Positions 23,423 through 31,711 of a stretch of 37,126 nucleotides of DNA are shown here, piece after piece. The notes beneath the pieces are model-generated. The model made no database searches. It saw nothing but the letters and a program-made list of their open reading frames with translations, and was not told where the DNA came from. The translations under genes and the position numbers were made by a program. Position 1 is the stretch's first letter; the number at the start of each line of letters is the position of its first letter. The stretch comes from Rhodospirillales bacterium (GTDB lineage Bacteria; Pseudomonadota; Alphaproteobacteria; Reyranellales; Reyranellaceae), in the NCBI GenBank assembly GCA_009377525.1, contig WHTW01000071.1, positions 1 to 37,126 of the forward strand. Direction: 5' to 3'.

Positions 23423-24823
23423 ATGGCCGATATCAATGCCAAGGTTCTGGTCGTGGGCGGCGGACCCGGCGGCTACGTCACGGCGATTCGCGCCGGCCAG
23501 CTCGGCCTCGACGTCGTGCTGGCGGAGCGGGGCGGAAATGGCGCCAAGAAGGAAGGGGGCCTGGGCGGCACCTGCCTCAATGTCGGCTGCATTCCCTCCA
23601 AGGCGTTGATCCACGCCGCCGACGCTTTTTATCACGCCATCGAGCAGTCGCGAACCGCGCCGCTCGGCATCAAGGTCGAGCGTCCGACCATCGACCTGGC
23701 GCGCACCGTCGACTGGAAGGACGGCGTGGTCGGCCGCCTGACCAGCGGCGTCGGCGCGCTGCTGAAGCGCCATCGGGTAAAAATCCTGCAGGGCCATGCC
23801 GAGATGATCGACGGCAAGTCCTGCCGCATCGAGACCGACACCGGCCCGCAGGTCGTGCACGCCGAGCATGTCGTGCTGGCGACCGGCTCGGTGGCGGCTG
23901 CGCTGCCCAACCTGCCGTTCGGTGGCAAGGTCATCTCCTCGACCGAGGCGCTGTCGCTTGCCAAGGTTCCCGGGCGGCTGGCCGTCGTCGGCGCGGGCTA
24001 TATCGGGCTCGAGCTCGGCATGGCCTTCGCCAAGCTCGGCTCGAAGGTCACGGTGATCGAGGCCCTGGACCGTATCCTGCCGATCTACGACCCCGAGCTG
24101 GTGCGACCGGTGGCGCGCCGCCTGATGGCGCTGGGCGTGGAGGTCCTGACGAGCACACGCGCCGCTGGCCTTTCAGACGACGGGCTGCTGATCGAGGGCG
24201 GGCGCAGCATCCCGGCCGACAAGATCCTCGTCGCCACCGGCCGGCGCGCCCGGTTGGACGGTTTCGGCCTGGACCGGCTGGACCTCACCATGAACGGCCC
24301 CTTCGTGCAGGTCGACGAGCGCTGTGCGACGTCGATGCGCAATGTCTGGGCGGTCGGCGACCTCACCGGCGATCCGATGCTCGCTCATCGCGCCATGGCC
24401 CAGGGCGTCGTCGTCGCCGAGATCATCGCCGGCCATCGCCGCGTCTTCGACGGCGCGGTGATCCCGGCCGTGTGCTTCACCGATCCCGAGATCGTCACCG
24501 TCGGCCTGTCGCCCGAGGAAGCGCGCAAGGCCGGCCGCGAGATCCACACCGCTCAGTTCCCCTTCCAGGCCAACGGCCGCGCGCTGTCGATGGCGGCCGA
24601 GGACGGCTTCGTGCGGGTGACGGCGCGCGCCGACAATCACCTGGTGCTGGGCATCGCCGCGGTTGGCGTGGGCGTGTCGGAACTGGCCGGCGAGTTCGGC
24701 CTGGCGCTGGAAATGGGTGCACGGTTGGAGGATATCGGCGGCACCATCCACGCCCATCCGACCCTGGGCGAGGCCTTCCACGAGGCGAGTCTCAGGGCGC
24801 TGGGCGAGGCGCTGCACATCTGA
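23423..24823 (+). CDS. lpdV: Dihydrolipoyl dehydrogenase (E3)
   Basis: A 466-residue flavoprotein disulfide reductase. It reoxidises the dihydrolipoyl arm of E2 with FAD and NAD+. The FAD-binding VLVVGGGPGGYVTAIRAGQLG is at the start, the redox pair is in GGTCLNVGCIPSK (C51, C56), the NAD site is VVGAGYIGLELGMAFAKLGSKVTVIE, and the dimer-interface HAHPTLGEAFHEA gives the catalytic His445-Glu pair. A short insert (NGAKKEGG) precedes the redox motif. Its place as last enzyme gene of the bkd operon argues for the dedicated LpdV type. The downstream HIT gene overlaps its stop codon (TGATG). Confidence 0.94.
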   Translation: MADINAKVLVVGGGPGGYVTAIRAGQLGLDVVLAERGGNGAKKEGGLGGTCLNVGCIPSKALIHAADAFYHAIEQSRTAPLGIKVERPTIDLARTVDWKDGVVGRLTSGVGALLKRHRVKILQGHAEMIDGKSCRIETDTGPQVVHAEHVVLATGSVAAALPNLPFGGKVISSTEALSLAKVPGRLAVVGAGYIGLELGMAFAKLGSKVTVIEALDRILPIYDPELVRPVARRLMALGVEVLTSTRAAGLSDDGLLIEGGRSIPADKILVATGRRARLDGFGLDRLDLTMNGPFVQVDERCATSMRNVWAVGDLTGDPMLAHRAMAQGVVVAEIIAGHRRVFDGAVIPAVCFTDPEIVTVGLSPEEARKAGREIHTAQFPFQANGRALSMAAEDGFVRVTARADNHLVLGIAAVGVGVSELAGEFGLALEMGARLEDIGGTIHAHPTLGEAFHEASLRALGEALHI

Positions 24824-25225
24824 TGGCGCTGACCTACGATCGCGACAACGTCTTCGCCCGGATCCTGCGCGGCGAGGAGCCCTGCATCAGGGTCTACGAG
24901 GACGGAGTTCGCGCTGGCGTTCGAAAACAACCGCCCGGACGCGCCGGTCCATGTGCTGGTCGTGCCGAAGGGCGAATATGTCTCGGCCGCCGACTTCGCT
25001 GCGGCGGCGCCGCCAGAGTTGATCGTCGGCTTCTGGCGCGCTGTCGGCCGCACGGCAAGCACGCTCGGGCTTGGCGAATCCGGCTACCGGCTGGTCGCCA
25101 ACCACGGCTCGGATGCCAATCAGGAAGTGTTCCACTTCCATGTCCATGTCATCGGCGGCAGCAAGCTTGGCAGCGTTTCCGCTCGCGAAGGCTGCCAGCA
25201 CGGTCAGGCGTCCTTGCCCGAATAG
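24823..25225 (+). pseudogene. HIT-family protein, frameshifted
   Basis: The start ATG overlaps the lpdV stop (TGATG). The first 27 residues (MALTYDRDNVFARILRGEEPCIRVYED) match HIT proteins, then the frame is lost. At 24904-24905 the text reads GACGGAG; removing one G restores EFALAFENNRPDAPVHVLVVPKGEYVSAADF and carries on to the histidine triad HFHVHVIGG and a stop at 25225, giving about 133 residues. HIT proteins hydrolyse nucleoside phosphoramidates or dinucleotides; no link to branched-chain metabolism is established. As given, the product would lack the active site. The 3' end overlaps the convergent 304-residue gene by 22 bases. Confidence 0.85.
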
Positions 25226-26118
25226 CGTTCGATCTCCAGGCCCGGGAGCGCCTCGAGCGCCTCGAGAGCGTCCTTCATCGAGGTCGAGCCGTAGGCGTCA
25301 CGAACGGACCAATGTGTGGTGCCGATCTCGGTGTAGCCGCCACCGCGCGCCGGCTCGATGTCGTAGAAGTGCAGCTTGGACGTCTCCGCACCGCCCAACA
25401 GCACCGTGGTGCGGGCGGTCGACAGGTACCAGCGTGATCCGGCGGCGTCGCTCCACAGCGCGAACGTCGTCTTCGCGAGGCGTGCGGCAATGGCTGGCGG
25501 CGTCAGCAGAATGTCGGGCGTCCGAAGGGCGAGTTCGGCGGGCGAGGGCGCCGGGTAGTCGTCGTAATAGACGTCATAGCCCACGGAGAAGATCTTCAGC
25601 CGGGCGCCCTCGGCCGCGGCGGCGGCCGCGTCATGGGCGCCCGTCCAGTCGGCCAGGAACGGAGCGGCCGCAGCATCCTGGTCGGCCCAGGACAGATAGA
25701 TCCTGCCCAGCCCGTCGCCGAAGGACGACGGCCGCGGCGCGCCGTAGAGCGACATCCCGATCCTCACCTTGCCGCGCGTCCAGTTGGCGTGGAGCACGAC
25801 CGAGTTCGCGTTGGCGTGCTCCGGCCCATCCTCGCGGCTCACGTCGTCGGCCTGCCCCAGGCGCTTGACCAGCTCGGCGAAGAGGTAGCGCGGCGCCATG
25901 CCGGCGTCGGCCAGCTCGTAGCCGACCGTCGTCACCGGCCGGTCGGGGCGTGGCGCCGTCGGTTCGGCATAGACCGTCGCAAAGCCATAGGCCGACCGGC
26001 TGGGCAACTCGACACTGGCATAACCGCTCTCGACACGGCCGGGCGCGACGACATCGAAACGCGTGCCCCAGGCGTGGAACGCCTCGCCGATGTGAAAACC
26101 TGACGTCCAATCGTCCAT
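25204..26118 (-). CDS. Hypothetical protein, unrecognised
   Basis: A 304-residue soluble protein with no signal peptide, membrane segment or family motif I can name. The chain alternates short beta-like segments (YGFATVYAEP, RPVTTVGYELAD, SVVLHANWTRGKVRIGMSLYG, GRIYLSWADQD, STARTTVLLGG, KLHFYDIEPARGGGYTEIGTTHWS) and has an Ala/Leu-rich middle. This suggests a beta-rich fold, perhaps two related halves. GC content and codon choice are native-looking, so it is probably a real, resident gene. It is transcribed opposite to both flanking operons and its stop overlaps the HIT gene end. The start at 26118 lacks a strong ribosome site. Confidence 0.7.
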   Translation of the reverse strand: MDDWTSGFHIGEAFHAWGTRFDVVAPGRVESGYASVELPSRSAYGFATVYAEPTAPRPDRPVTTVGYELADAGMAPRYLFAELVKRLGQADDVSREDGPEHANANSVVLHANWTRGKVRIGMSLYGAPRPSSFGDGLGRIYLSWADQDAAAAPFLADWTGAHDAAAAAAEGARLKIFSVGYDVYYDDYPAPSPAELALRTPDILLTPPAIAARLAKTTFALWSDAAGSRWYLSTARTTVLLGGAETSKLHFYDIEPARGGGYTEIGTTHWSVRDAYGSTSMKDALEALEALPGLEIERYSGKDA

Positions 26119-26329
26119 GGCGCGAGCTTATCGGGAGACCGACAGGGGCTCCAGCCGGCAGCGGCGGTGGGCAGATCGACGTGGCGTACTTGAAGATGAT
26201 CTGCGAGTGGGGCAGCATCGACGGGCGTGGACGCCAGTCATTGGCCCACTCAATGCAGTCAAGGAGGGGTGGCAGCGTAACGCTTGTGTCCGTTGAGTTG
26301 TTTTTCCGAAACAAAAAAGGGAGGCAACC

Positions 26330-27577
26330 ATGCGCGTACGCTTTCTTACCAGGGTCCTTGTGCCTATCATCGCGCTGGCATTTCTTGCAGCGCCTTCTTC
26401 CGCCGCCGATCCGAAACCGATCAAGATCGGCCTGCTCTACTCGCTCTCAGGCATGGCCGCCGTGTACACCAAAGGCACGGTGATCGGCCATCAGATCGCC
26501 GCCGAGGAGATCAACGCCGCCGGCGGGCTGCTGGGTGGCCGCAAGATCGAGTACGTCATCCGCGACGACAAGCTCAAGCCCGGCATCGCGGTGGAAGAAT
26601 TCCGCCGCATGGTGACCCGCGATCAGGTCGACTTCGTCATGGGCGTGATCAGCTCCGGCGTGGCGCTGGCCGTCTCGGAGGTGGCGAAGGAGATGAAGGT
26701 CCTGTTCGTCGACACCATCGCCCAGACCGCGGCGCTGACCGAGGAGCAGGGCCACGACTATGTCGTCCGGCTCAACACCAACAGCGTGATCCTGGGCCGC
26801 ACGGCGGCGCTGGCGGCGGCGAAAGGGCCGTGGAAGTCCTATTACTTCATCGGGCCGGACTACGAATGGGGCCATCGGGTCAATGCCGATTTCTGGGAGT
26901 ACCTCCAGACCAAGAAGCCCGGCGTGACCAAGATGGGCGACCTGTGGCCCAAGCTCGGCGAGCGGGATTTCTCCGCGCACATCACGGCCATACTGAACGC
27001 CAAGCCGGATGCGGTGTTCACCTCGCTGTGGGGCGGCGACCTGATCGCCTTCATCAAGCAGGCCAATGCCTACGGCTTCTTCGACAAGGTGCAGTTCATC
27101 GCCACCGGCGCCGGCGACCTCGACATCCTCGAGCCGCTGGGCGGCGAGATGCCAATCGGCATCCTGGCAACCTTCCTCTATGCCTTCGACTATCTGCCGA
27201 TCAAGAAGGCGCAGAACGAAAAGTTCATCGAGGAGTTCAAGGAGCGGGCCGGCTACCTGCCGAAGTCCGGCGACATCATCGGCTACGTGTCGACCTACAT
27301 CATGGCCGAGGCCATTAAGAAGGCCGGCACGACCGACAGCCTCAAGCTCGGCAACGCCCTGCGCGGCTCCAGATACGAGACCCTGCTGGGCGATATCATG
27401 GTGCGTGATTTCGACGGCCAGGCGACGTTCCCGTACAATACCGGCGTCACCTACACCGATCCCAAGTATCCGTTCAAGCGGCTCAAGGACGTCACCCGCG
27501 CCAACGGCGAGGACGTGCTGCAGTCCAAGGAGGAGATCGAGAAGATCCGAGCCAACTACAAGAAGAAGGGCGGCTGA
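26330..27577 (+). CDS. LivK-type ABC transporter substrate-binding protein
   Basis: A 415-residue periplasmic binding protein of the type I, Leu/Ile/Val family (PF13458). A Sec signal peptide (MRVRFLTRVLVPIIALAFLAAPSSAA, cleavage near residue 26) is followed by IKIGLLYSLSGMAAVYTKGTVIGHQIAAEEINAAGGLLGG, the family opening. No cysteine lipobox. The ligand may be a branched-chain amino acid, but relatives also bind amides, urea and aromatic acids, so specificity is open. GGGAGG lies just before the ATG. The permease genes follow after a 95-base gap holding a hairpin, which is common where the binding protein is made in excess. Confidence 0.9.
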   Translation: MRVRFLTRVLVPIIALAFLAAPSSAADPKPIKIGLLYSLSGMAAVYTKGTVIGHQIAAEEINAAGGLLGGRKIEYVIRDDKLKPGIAVEEFRRMVTRDQVDFVMGVISSGVALAVSEVAKEMKVLFVDTIAQTAALTEEQGHDYVVRLNTNSVILGRTAALAAAKGPWKSYYFIGPDYEWGHRVNADFWEYLQTKKPGVTKMGDLWPKLGERDFSAHITAILNAKPDAVFTSLWGGDLIAFIKQANAYGFFDKVQFIATGAGDLDILEPLGGEMPIGILATFLYAFDYLPIKKAQNEKFIEEFKERAGYLPKSGDIIGYVSTYIMAEAIKKAGTTDSLKLGNALRGSRYETLLGDIMVRDFDGQATFPYNTGVTYTDPKYPFKRLKDVTRANGEDVLQSKEEIEKIRANYKKKGG

Positions 27578-27607
27578 GCTTCTCATCACTGGGGACGCGC
27601 CACTTAC

Positions 27608-27625
27608 GGCGGAGTTTACTCCGCC
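27608..27625. terminator. Intercistronic hairpin after the binding-protein gene
   Basis: GGCGGAGT-TT-ACTCCGCC, a perfect eight-base stem 30 bases after the livK-type stop, with outer CGCGCC/GGCGCG pairing possible. No T run. More likely an mRNA-stabilising stem or partial attenuator than a full terminator. Confidence 0.5.
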
Positions 27626-27672
27626 TCTAGCGGCGCGCTCCCAGCGAAGACAAGGACAACTGGGAGACGGGG

Positions 27673-28566
27673 ATGGCCGGTTTCACCGCCGACGTGCTGC
27701 TCGTGCAGTTCATCAACGGCCTGTTCATCGCAGCCGGCATCTATCTGGTGGCATCCGGGCTGTCGCTCGTCTTCGGCGTGCTCGGAGTCCTCAATTTCGC
27801 GCACGGCTCGTTCTACATGTACGGCGCGTTCTTCGTCTTCACCTGGATCGGCTTCGAGCTCGGCGGCTTCTGGCCGGCCCTGCTGATCGCGCCGCTCGCC
27901 GTGGTGATCGTGGGCGTCGCCACCGAGGTCGTCTTCCTGCGGCCGATCTACAAGGCCGACCCGCTGTACCAGCTCCTGCTGACCTACGGCCTGGTGCTGA
28001 TGTTCGGCGACGTGGTGAAGCTGATCTGGGGCGCCGACAACCAGTCGGTCGCGCGCCCCGCCGGGCTGGAGGGCACGTTCCCGATCTTCGGCGCGCTGTT
28101 CCCGAGCTACCAGCTGTTCGTGCTGCTGCCGATCGGCATCTCCACCATCCTCGCGCTCTACCTGCTGCTCAACCACACCCAGATCGGCAACGTGGTGCGG
28201 GCCGCCACGCAGGATCGCGAGATGGTCGGTGCGCTCGGCGTCAACGTGCGCCTGCTCTACACCGGCGTGTTCGCCGTGGGCGCCTTCCTGGGCGGTCTCG
28301 GCGGGGCGGTCCTGGCGCCGATGGGCGCGCTCTATCCGGGCATGGACTTCGACGTCATCATCGAGATCTTCCTGGTCGTCGTGCTGGGCGGCCTGGGCAG
28401 CATGGCCGGCACCGCGCTCGGCGCGCTGATCTACGGCGAGTTGAAGTCGCTCGGGATCCTGTTCGTTCCCGATCTCGAATCGGTGTTCATCTACGTCCTC
28501 ATGGTGATCGTGCTGCTGGCGAGGCCGCAGGGCCTGCTCGGCAAGCGCGTCGAAACCAGCCGCTAG
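27673..28566 (+). CDS. livH: LivH-type ABC transporter permease
   Basis: A 297-residue inner-membrane permease (PF02653) with about eight hydrophobic segments. Family marks include LVASGLSLVFGVLGVLNFAHGSFYMYGAF near the start, the cytoplasmic EAA-like loop VRAATQDREMVGALGVNVRLLY (about 175-200), and the C-terminal VVVLGGLGSMAGTALGALIYGELKSLG. It pairs with the LivM-type protein to form the channel. GGGAG precedes the ATG at 27673. The next gene begins 23 bases later. Normal length and no oddities. Confidence 0.92.
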   Translation: MAGFTADVLLVQFINGLFIAAGIYLVASGLSLVFGVLGVLNFAHGSFYMYGAFFVFTWIGFELGGFWPALLIAPLAVVIVGVATEVVFLRPIYKADPLYQLLLTYGLVLMFGDVVKLIWGADNQSVARPAGLEGTFPIFGALFPSYQLFVLLPIGISTILALYLLLNHTQIGNVVRAATQDREMVGALGVNVRLLYTGVFAVGAFLGGLGGAVLAPMGALYPGMDFDVIIEIFLVVVLGGLGSMAGTALGALIYGELKSLGILFVPDLESVFIYVLMVIVLLARPQGLLGKRVETSR

Positions 28567-28589
28567 CGGCACGGCCCGGGAGGTGCTGC

Positions 28590-30035
28590 GTGGCTAACCT
28601 GCAAGGCTCGATCGGCGAAGGCGCCCTCGCGCAGCGGCGCGCGGCGACGGCGCGCGATCCCATGATCTGGGCGTTCGTGGCGGCCCTGGTGCTGCTGTTC
28701 TGGGTGCCCGAGCTGATCCTCTACATGGGCTGGGCGAAGTTCTGGATCCAGTTCGCAACGCAGGTCTTCATCTGGTCGCTGTTCGCGATGTCGTTCAACC
28801 TGCTGATGGGCTATGCCGGCATGATCTCGTTCGGCCAGGCCGCCTATCTCGGCATCGGCGGCTACACAGCCGGCCTGTTGCTGAAGAACATCGCCGGCCT
28901 GTCTTTCTACCTCGGCCTGGCGGCGGCGCCGCTGGGCGGCGCGCTGGCGGCGCTGATCATCGGCTACTTCTGCGTCCGCCGCACCCACATCTATTTCGCC
29001 ATCCTGACGCTGGCCTTCGGTCACATCGTCTATCTGATCGCCTTCAAGTGGTACGGCTTCACCGGCGGCGACAACGGCGTGATCGGCATTCCCGTGCCGG
29101 GCTGGATCACCGAGCCGACCTTCGCGAACTACTACAAGTTCGTGCTCGTCATCTCGGTCGCCGCGATCTACCTGCTGTGGCGCATCGTCAACTCGCCGTT
29201 CGGCAGGGCGCTGACTGCCATCCGCGAGAATCCCGAGCGCGCCGACTTCATCGGCATCCCGGTCGATCGCTATCGCCTCTATGCCTTCGTCCTGGTCGGC
29301 GCCTTCTCCGGCCTGGCCGGCGCCCTGATCATGGTCAACGACCGCAGCGTCTATCCCGACCTGGCACACTGGACGCAGTCGACCCAGGTGCTGCTGATGA
29401 GCCTGCTGGGCGGCGTCTACACCTTCTTCGGACCGATCGTCGGCGCCGTGCTGCTGCGGACGATGGATGCCGACATCACCCAGAACTATCCGGAGATCTG
29501 GCAGCTCTTCCTGGGCGGGGTGCTGGTGCTGATCCTGTTCGGCCTGCCGGGCGGCATCGTCGGCTTCATCCAGGAGCGCGACATCGGCAGCGGCGACGAC
29601 CATGCGACGCGGACCGCCAAGCTGCTGCGCCTGTTCCGGCGCAAATCCTGGATGTTCCTCGGCGGCGCACTGTTGTTCACGACCTTCTTCAGCATCCTGC
29701 AGTCGCCCGGCGCGTGGCTGCTGCCGCGGACGCGGGTGTTCGAGCCGTTCGCGCTGGCGACCTGGGGCATCGTGCCGTGCGCGCTGCTGCAGCTCGTCGT
29801 CGGCGCGGCGGCGCTGTGGCTGCTGCTGCGGCGGGTCGACCGGTTCAACCGGATCGACGGGGCGCTGCTGCTGATCCTTCCGATCGCCGCCCTCGTTCTG
29901 CACGTCTATCTCGGCACACCGCTCTCGGGCCTGCTGATCGTGCTGCTATGGGTCATATTCACCGTCTACTCGCTCGTCCAAGCGGATTTCCGGCGCGCCT
30001 ATCGCCTCGGCCGGCCGCCAAACGGTGGAGGCTGA
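28590..30035 (+). CDS. livM: LivM-type ABC transporter permease with C-terminal membrane extension
   Basis: A 481-residue permease starting at GTG 28590, chosen because GGGAGG lies six bases upstream; the same frame is open far upstream but only as a shadow of livH. Residues 25-330 are the family core: SFNLLMGYAGMISFGQAAYLGIGGYTAG, FTGGDNGVIGIP, RALTAIRENPERADFIGIPVDRYRLYAF and SLLGGVYTFFGPIVGAVLL. The core normally ends soon after GLPGGIVGF. Here about 140 more residues follow with four further predicted membrane helices (about 354-371, 387-413, 424-441, 446-464) and a basic tail. The frame and codon use are uninterrupted, so the extension looks real. Its role is unknown. Confidence 0.9.
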   Translation: MANLQGSIGEGALAQRRAATARDPMIWAFVAALVLLFWVPELILYMGWAKFWIQFATQVFIWSLFAMSFNLLMGYAGMISFGQAAYLGIGGYTAGLLLKNIAGLSFYLGLAAAPLGGALAALIIGYFCVRRTHIYFAILTLAFGHIVYLIAFKWYGFTGGDNGVIGIPVPGWITEPTFANYYKFVLVISVAAIYLLWRIVNSPFGRALTAIRENPERADFIGIPVDRYRLYAFVLVGAFSGLAGALIMVNDRSVYPDLAHWTQSTQVLLMSLLGGVYTFFGPIVGAVLLRTMDADITQNYPEIWQLFLGGVLVLILFGLPGGIVGFIQERDIGSGDDHATRTAKLLRLFRRKSWMFLGGALLFTTFFSILQSPGAWLLPRTRVFEPFALATWGIVPCALLQLVVGAAALWLLLRRVDRFNRIDGALLLILPIAALVLHVYLGTPLSGLLIVLLWVIFTVYSLVQADFRRAYRLGRPPNGGG

Positions 30036-30039
30036 CGCC

Positions 30040-30780
30040 ATGCTGCTGCGGGTCGAAGCCGTGACCAAGTCGTTCGGCGGCTTCGTCGCGGTCCGCGACG
30101 TCAGCCTGTCGGTGGAGCGGGGGCGGACGGCCTGCGTCATCGGCCCGAACGGCGCCGGCAAGTCGACGCTGTTCAATCTCATCACCGGCCATCTGCAGCC
30201 GACGCGCGGGCAGGTCTTCTTCGCCGATCGCGACATCACCGGCCGCCCGCCGCACACGATCTGCCAGCTGGGCATCGGCCGCTCGTTCCAGCGCACCAAC
30301 ATCTTTCCGCGACTGAGCGTATTCGACAATCTGCAGATCGCGGTGCTGTCGCACCAGCGGCGGACCCTGAACATGCTGACCCCGGCCCGCGCGCTGGTGC
30401 ACGACGAGACCATGGCGCTGCTCGACTCGGTCGGGCTTGCCGGCGAGGAACGGTCGACCAGCGGCACGCTTTCCTACGGCCTGCAGAAGCAGCTTGAGCT
30501 CGGCATCGCGCTGGCCAGCGAACCGCAGGTCCTGCTGCTCGACGAGCCGACCGCCGGCATGTCGCCGCAGGAGACCGCCGACACCATCGCCCTGATCGGC
30601 CGCATCGTCCGCGACCGCGGCCTGACCTTGCTGTTCACCGAGCACGACATGGACGTCGTGTTCGGCATCGCCGAGCGGATCACCGTGCTGCACCAGGGCG
30701 CCGTCCTCGCCGAGGGCACGCCCGAGGAGGTGCAGAGCAACGAGGACGTGCAGCGCATCTACCTGGGCGAGGCCGAATGA
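30040..30780 (+). CDS. livG: LivG-type ABC transporter ATP-binding protein
   Basis: A 246-residue ATPase with Walker A GPNGAGKST, the family segment ITGHLQPTRGQVFFADRDITGRPPHTICQLGIGRSFQRTNIFP, signature LSYGLQKQLELG and Walker B LLLDEPTAGMSP, then the switch-region TEHDMDVVF. The signature is LSYG instead of the common LSGG or LSYGQ, within family variation. The ATG at 30040 is preferred to 30025 because GGAGG (30026-30030) is correctly spaced from it. It overlaps livF by four bases (ATGA), showing coupled translation. Confidence 0.93.
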   Translation: MLLRVEAVTKSFGGFVAVRDVSLSVERGRTACVIGPNGAGKSTLFNLITGHLQPTRGQVFFADRDITGRPPHTICQLGIGRSFQRTNIFPRLSVFDNLQIAVLSHQRRTLNMLTPARALVHDETMALLDSVGLAGEERSTSGTLSYGLQKQLELGIALASEPQVLLLDEPTAGMSPQETADTIALIGRIVRDRGLTLLFTEHDMDVVFGIAERITVLHQGAVLAEGTPEEVQSNEDVQRIYLGEAE

Positions 30781-31484
30781 CCCTCGAAGTCAACGATCTC
30801 CACACCGCCTACGGCCTGAGCCAGATCCTGTTCGGCGTGTCTCTCGTCGTCGAGACGGGGGAGTGCGTGGCCCTGCTGGGCCGCAACGGCGTCGGCAAGA
30901 CGACGACCCTGCGCTCGATCATGGGGCTGACGGCGCCGCAGCGCGGCAGCGTGCGCTACAACGGCGTCGACATCACCGGCCGGCCCGCCTACCAGGTGGC
31001 CAGGCTGGGCCTGGGCTTCGTGCCCGAGGAGCGGCGCATCTTCCCCGACCTGACGGTGCGGCAGAACCTCGAGGTGGCGCGCAAGGCGCCGGCCACGCCG
31101 CACGGCAGGGCATGGACCGTCGAGGCGGTGTTCGAGACCTTCCCCGCCCTGGCCGCCCTGGCCGGCCGCAAGGGCGGCTTCCTGAGCGGCGGCGAGCAGC
31201 AGATGCTGACGATCGGGCGCACGCTGATGGGCAATCCGGATCTGCTGCTGCTCGACGAGCCGTCGGAGGGCCTGGCGCCGCTGATCGTGCGCGACCTCGG
31301 CCGCCAGATCGGCCGCCTCAGGGAGCAGGGGCTGACGATCCTGCTGTGCGAGCAGAACGCCAAGTTCGCCACCAAGCTCAGCGACCGCGCCTACATCCTT
31401 GAGAAGGGCCAAGTGCGCTTCTCGGGGTCGATCAAGGCCCTGCACGAAAACGAAGACGTTCGGCGCCAGTATCTCGGCGTGTAG
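30777..31484 (+). CDS. livF: LivF-type ABC transporter ATP-binding protein
   Basis: A 235-residue ATPase with Walker A GRNGVGKTT, RVARLGLGFVPEERRIFPDLTVRQNL-type family segment (here QVARLGLGFVPEERRIFP), signature LSGGEQQMLTIGR, Walker B LLLDEPSEGLAP and the His-less switch CEQNAKFA typical of LivF. It pairs with LivG to drive the importer. The start overlaps the livG stop (ATGA). It is the last gene of the five-gene operon. The following 227-base gap shows no strong terminator, only a small GGTGT/ACACC stem before the TRAP operon. Confidence 0.93.
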   Translation: MTLEVNDLHTAYGLSQILFGVSLVVETGECVALLGRNGVGKTTTLRSIMGLTAPQRGSVRYNGVDITGRPAYQVARLGLGFVPEERRIFPDLTVRQNLEVARKAPATPHGRAWTVEAVFETFPALAALAGRKGGFLSGGEQQMLTIGRTLMGNPDLLLLDEPSEGLAPLIVRDLGRQIGRLREQGLTILLCEQNAKFATKLSDRAYILEKGQVRFSGSIKALHENEDVRRQYLGV

Positions 31485-31711
31485 AGGGGAGGCCGGTTCC
31501 TGCTTTGACAGCCCGGTTTCGGCATGCGAGCCTCCAGTCGACGCCGGGGGGTGGGAAAAGGCTTGGGCCATTGCCCTCGTGGTTGGCGTCTACAACGCGT
31601 GGTCCCGTGATTTCGGGCGTTTAGTGTTGTTGCAGTGTGGCGTTGGTGTCGCAACACCGCTTGCCTGAGCCTCACGTCGACCTCGCGGAACAAAAACGGG
31701 AGGCTATCGCC

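Noticed and set aside
27066..28589. N-terminal extension of the LivM frame through livK and livH
   Set aside because: Low-complexity S/R/P/T-rich text over two real genes. GTG 28590 with GGGAGG is the clear start.
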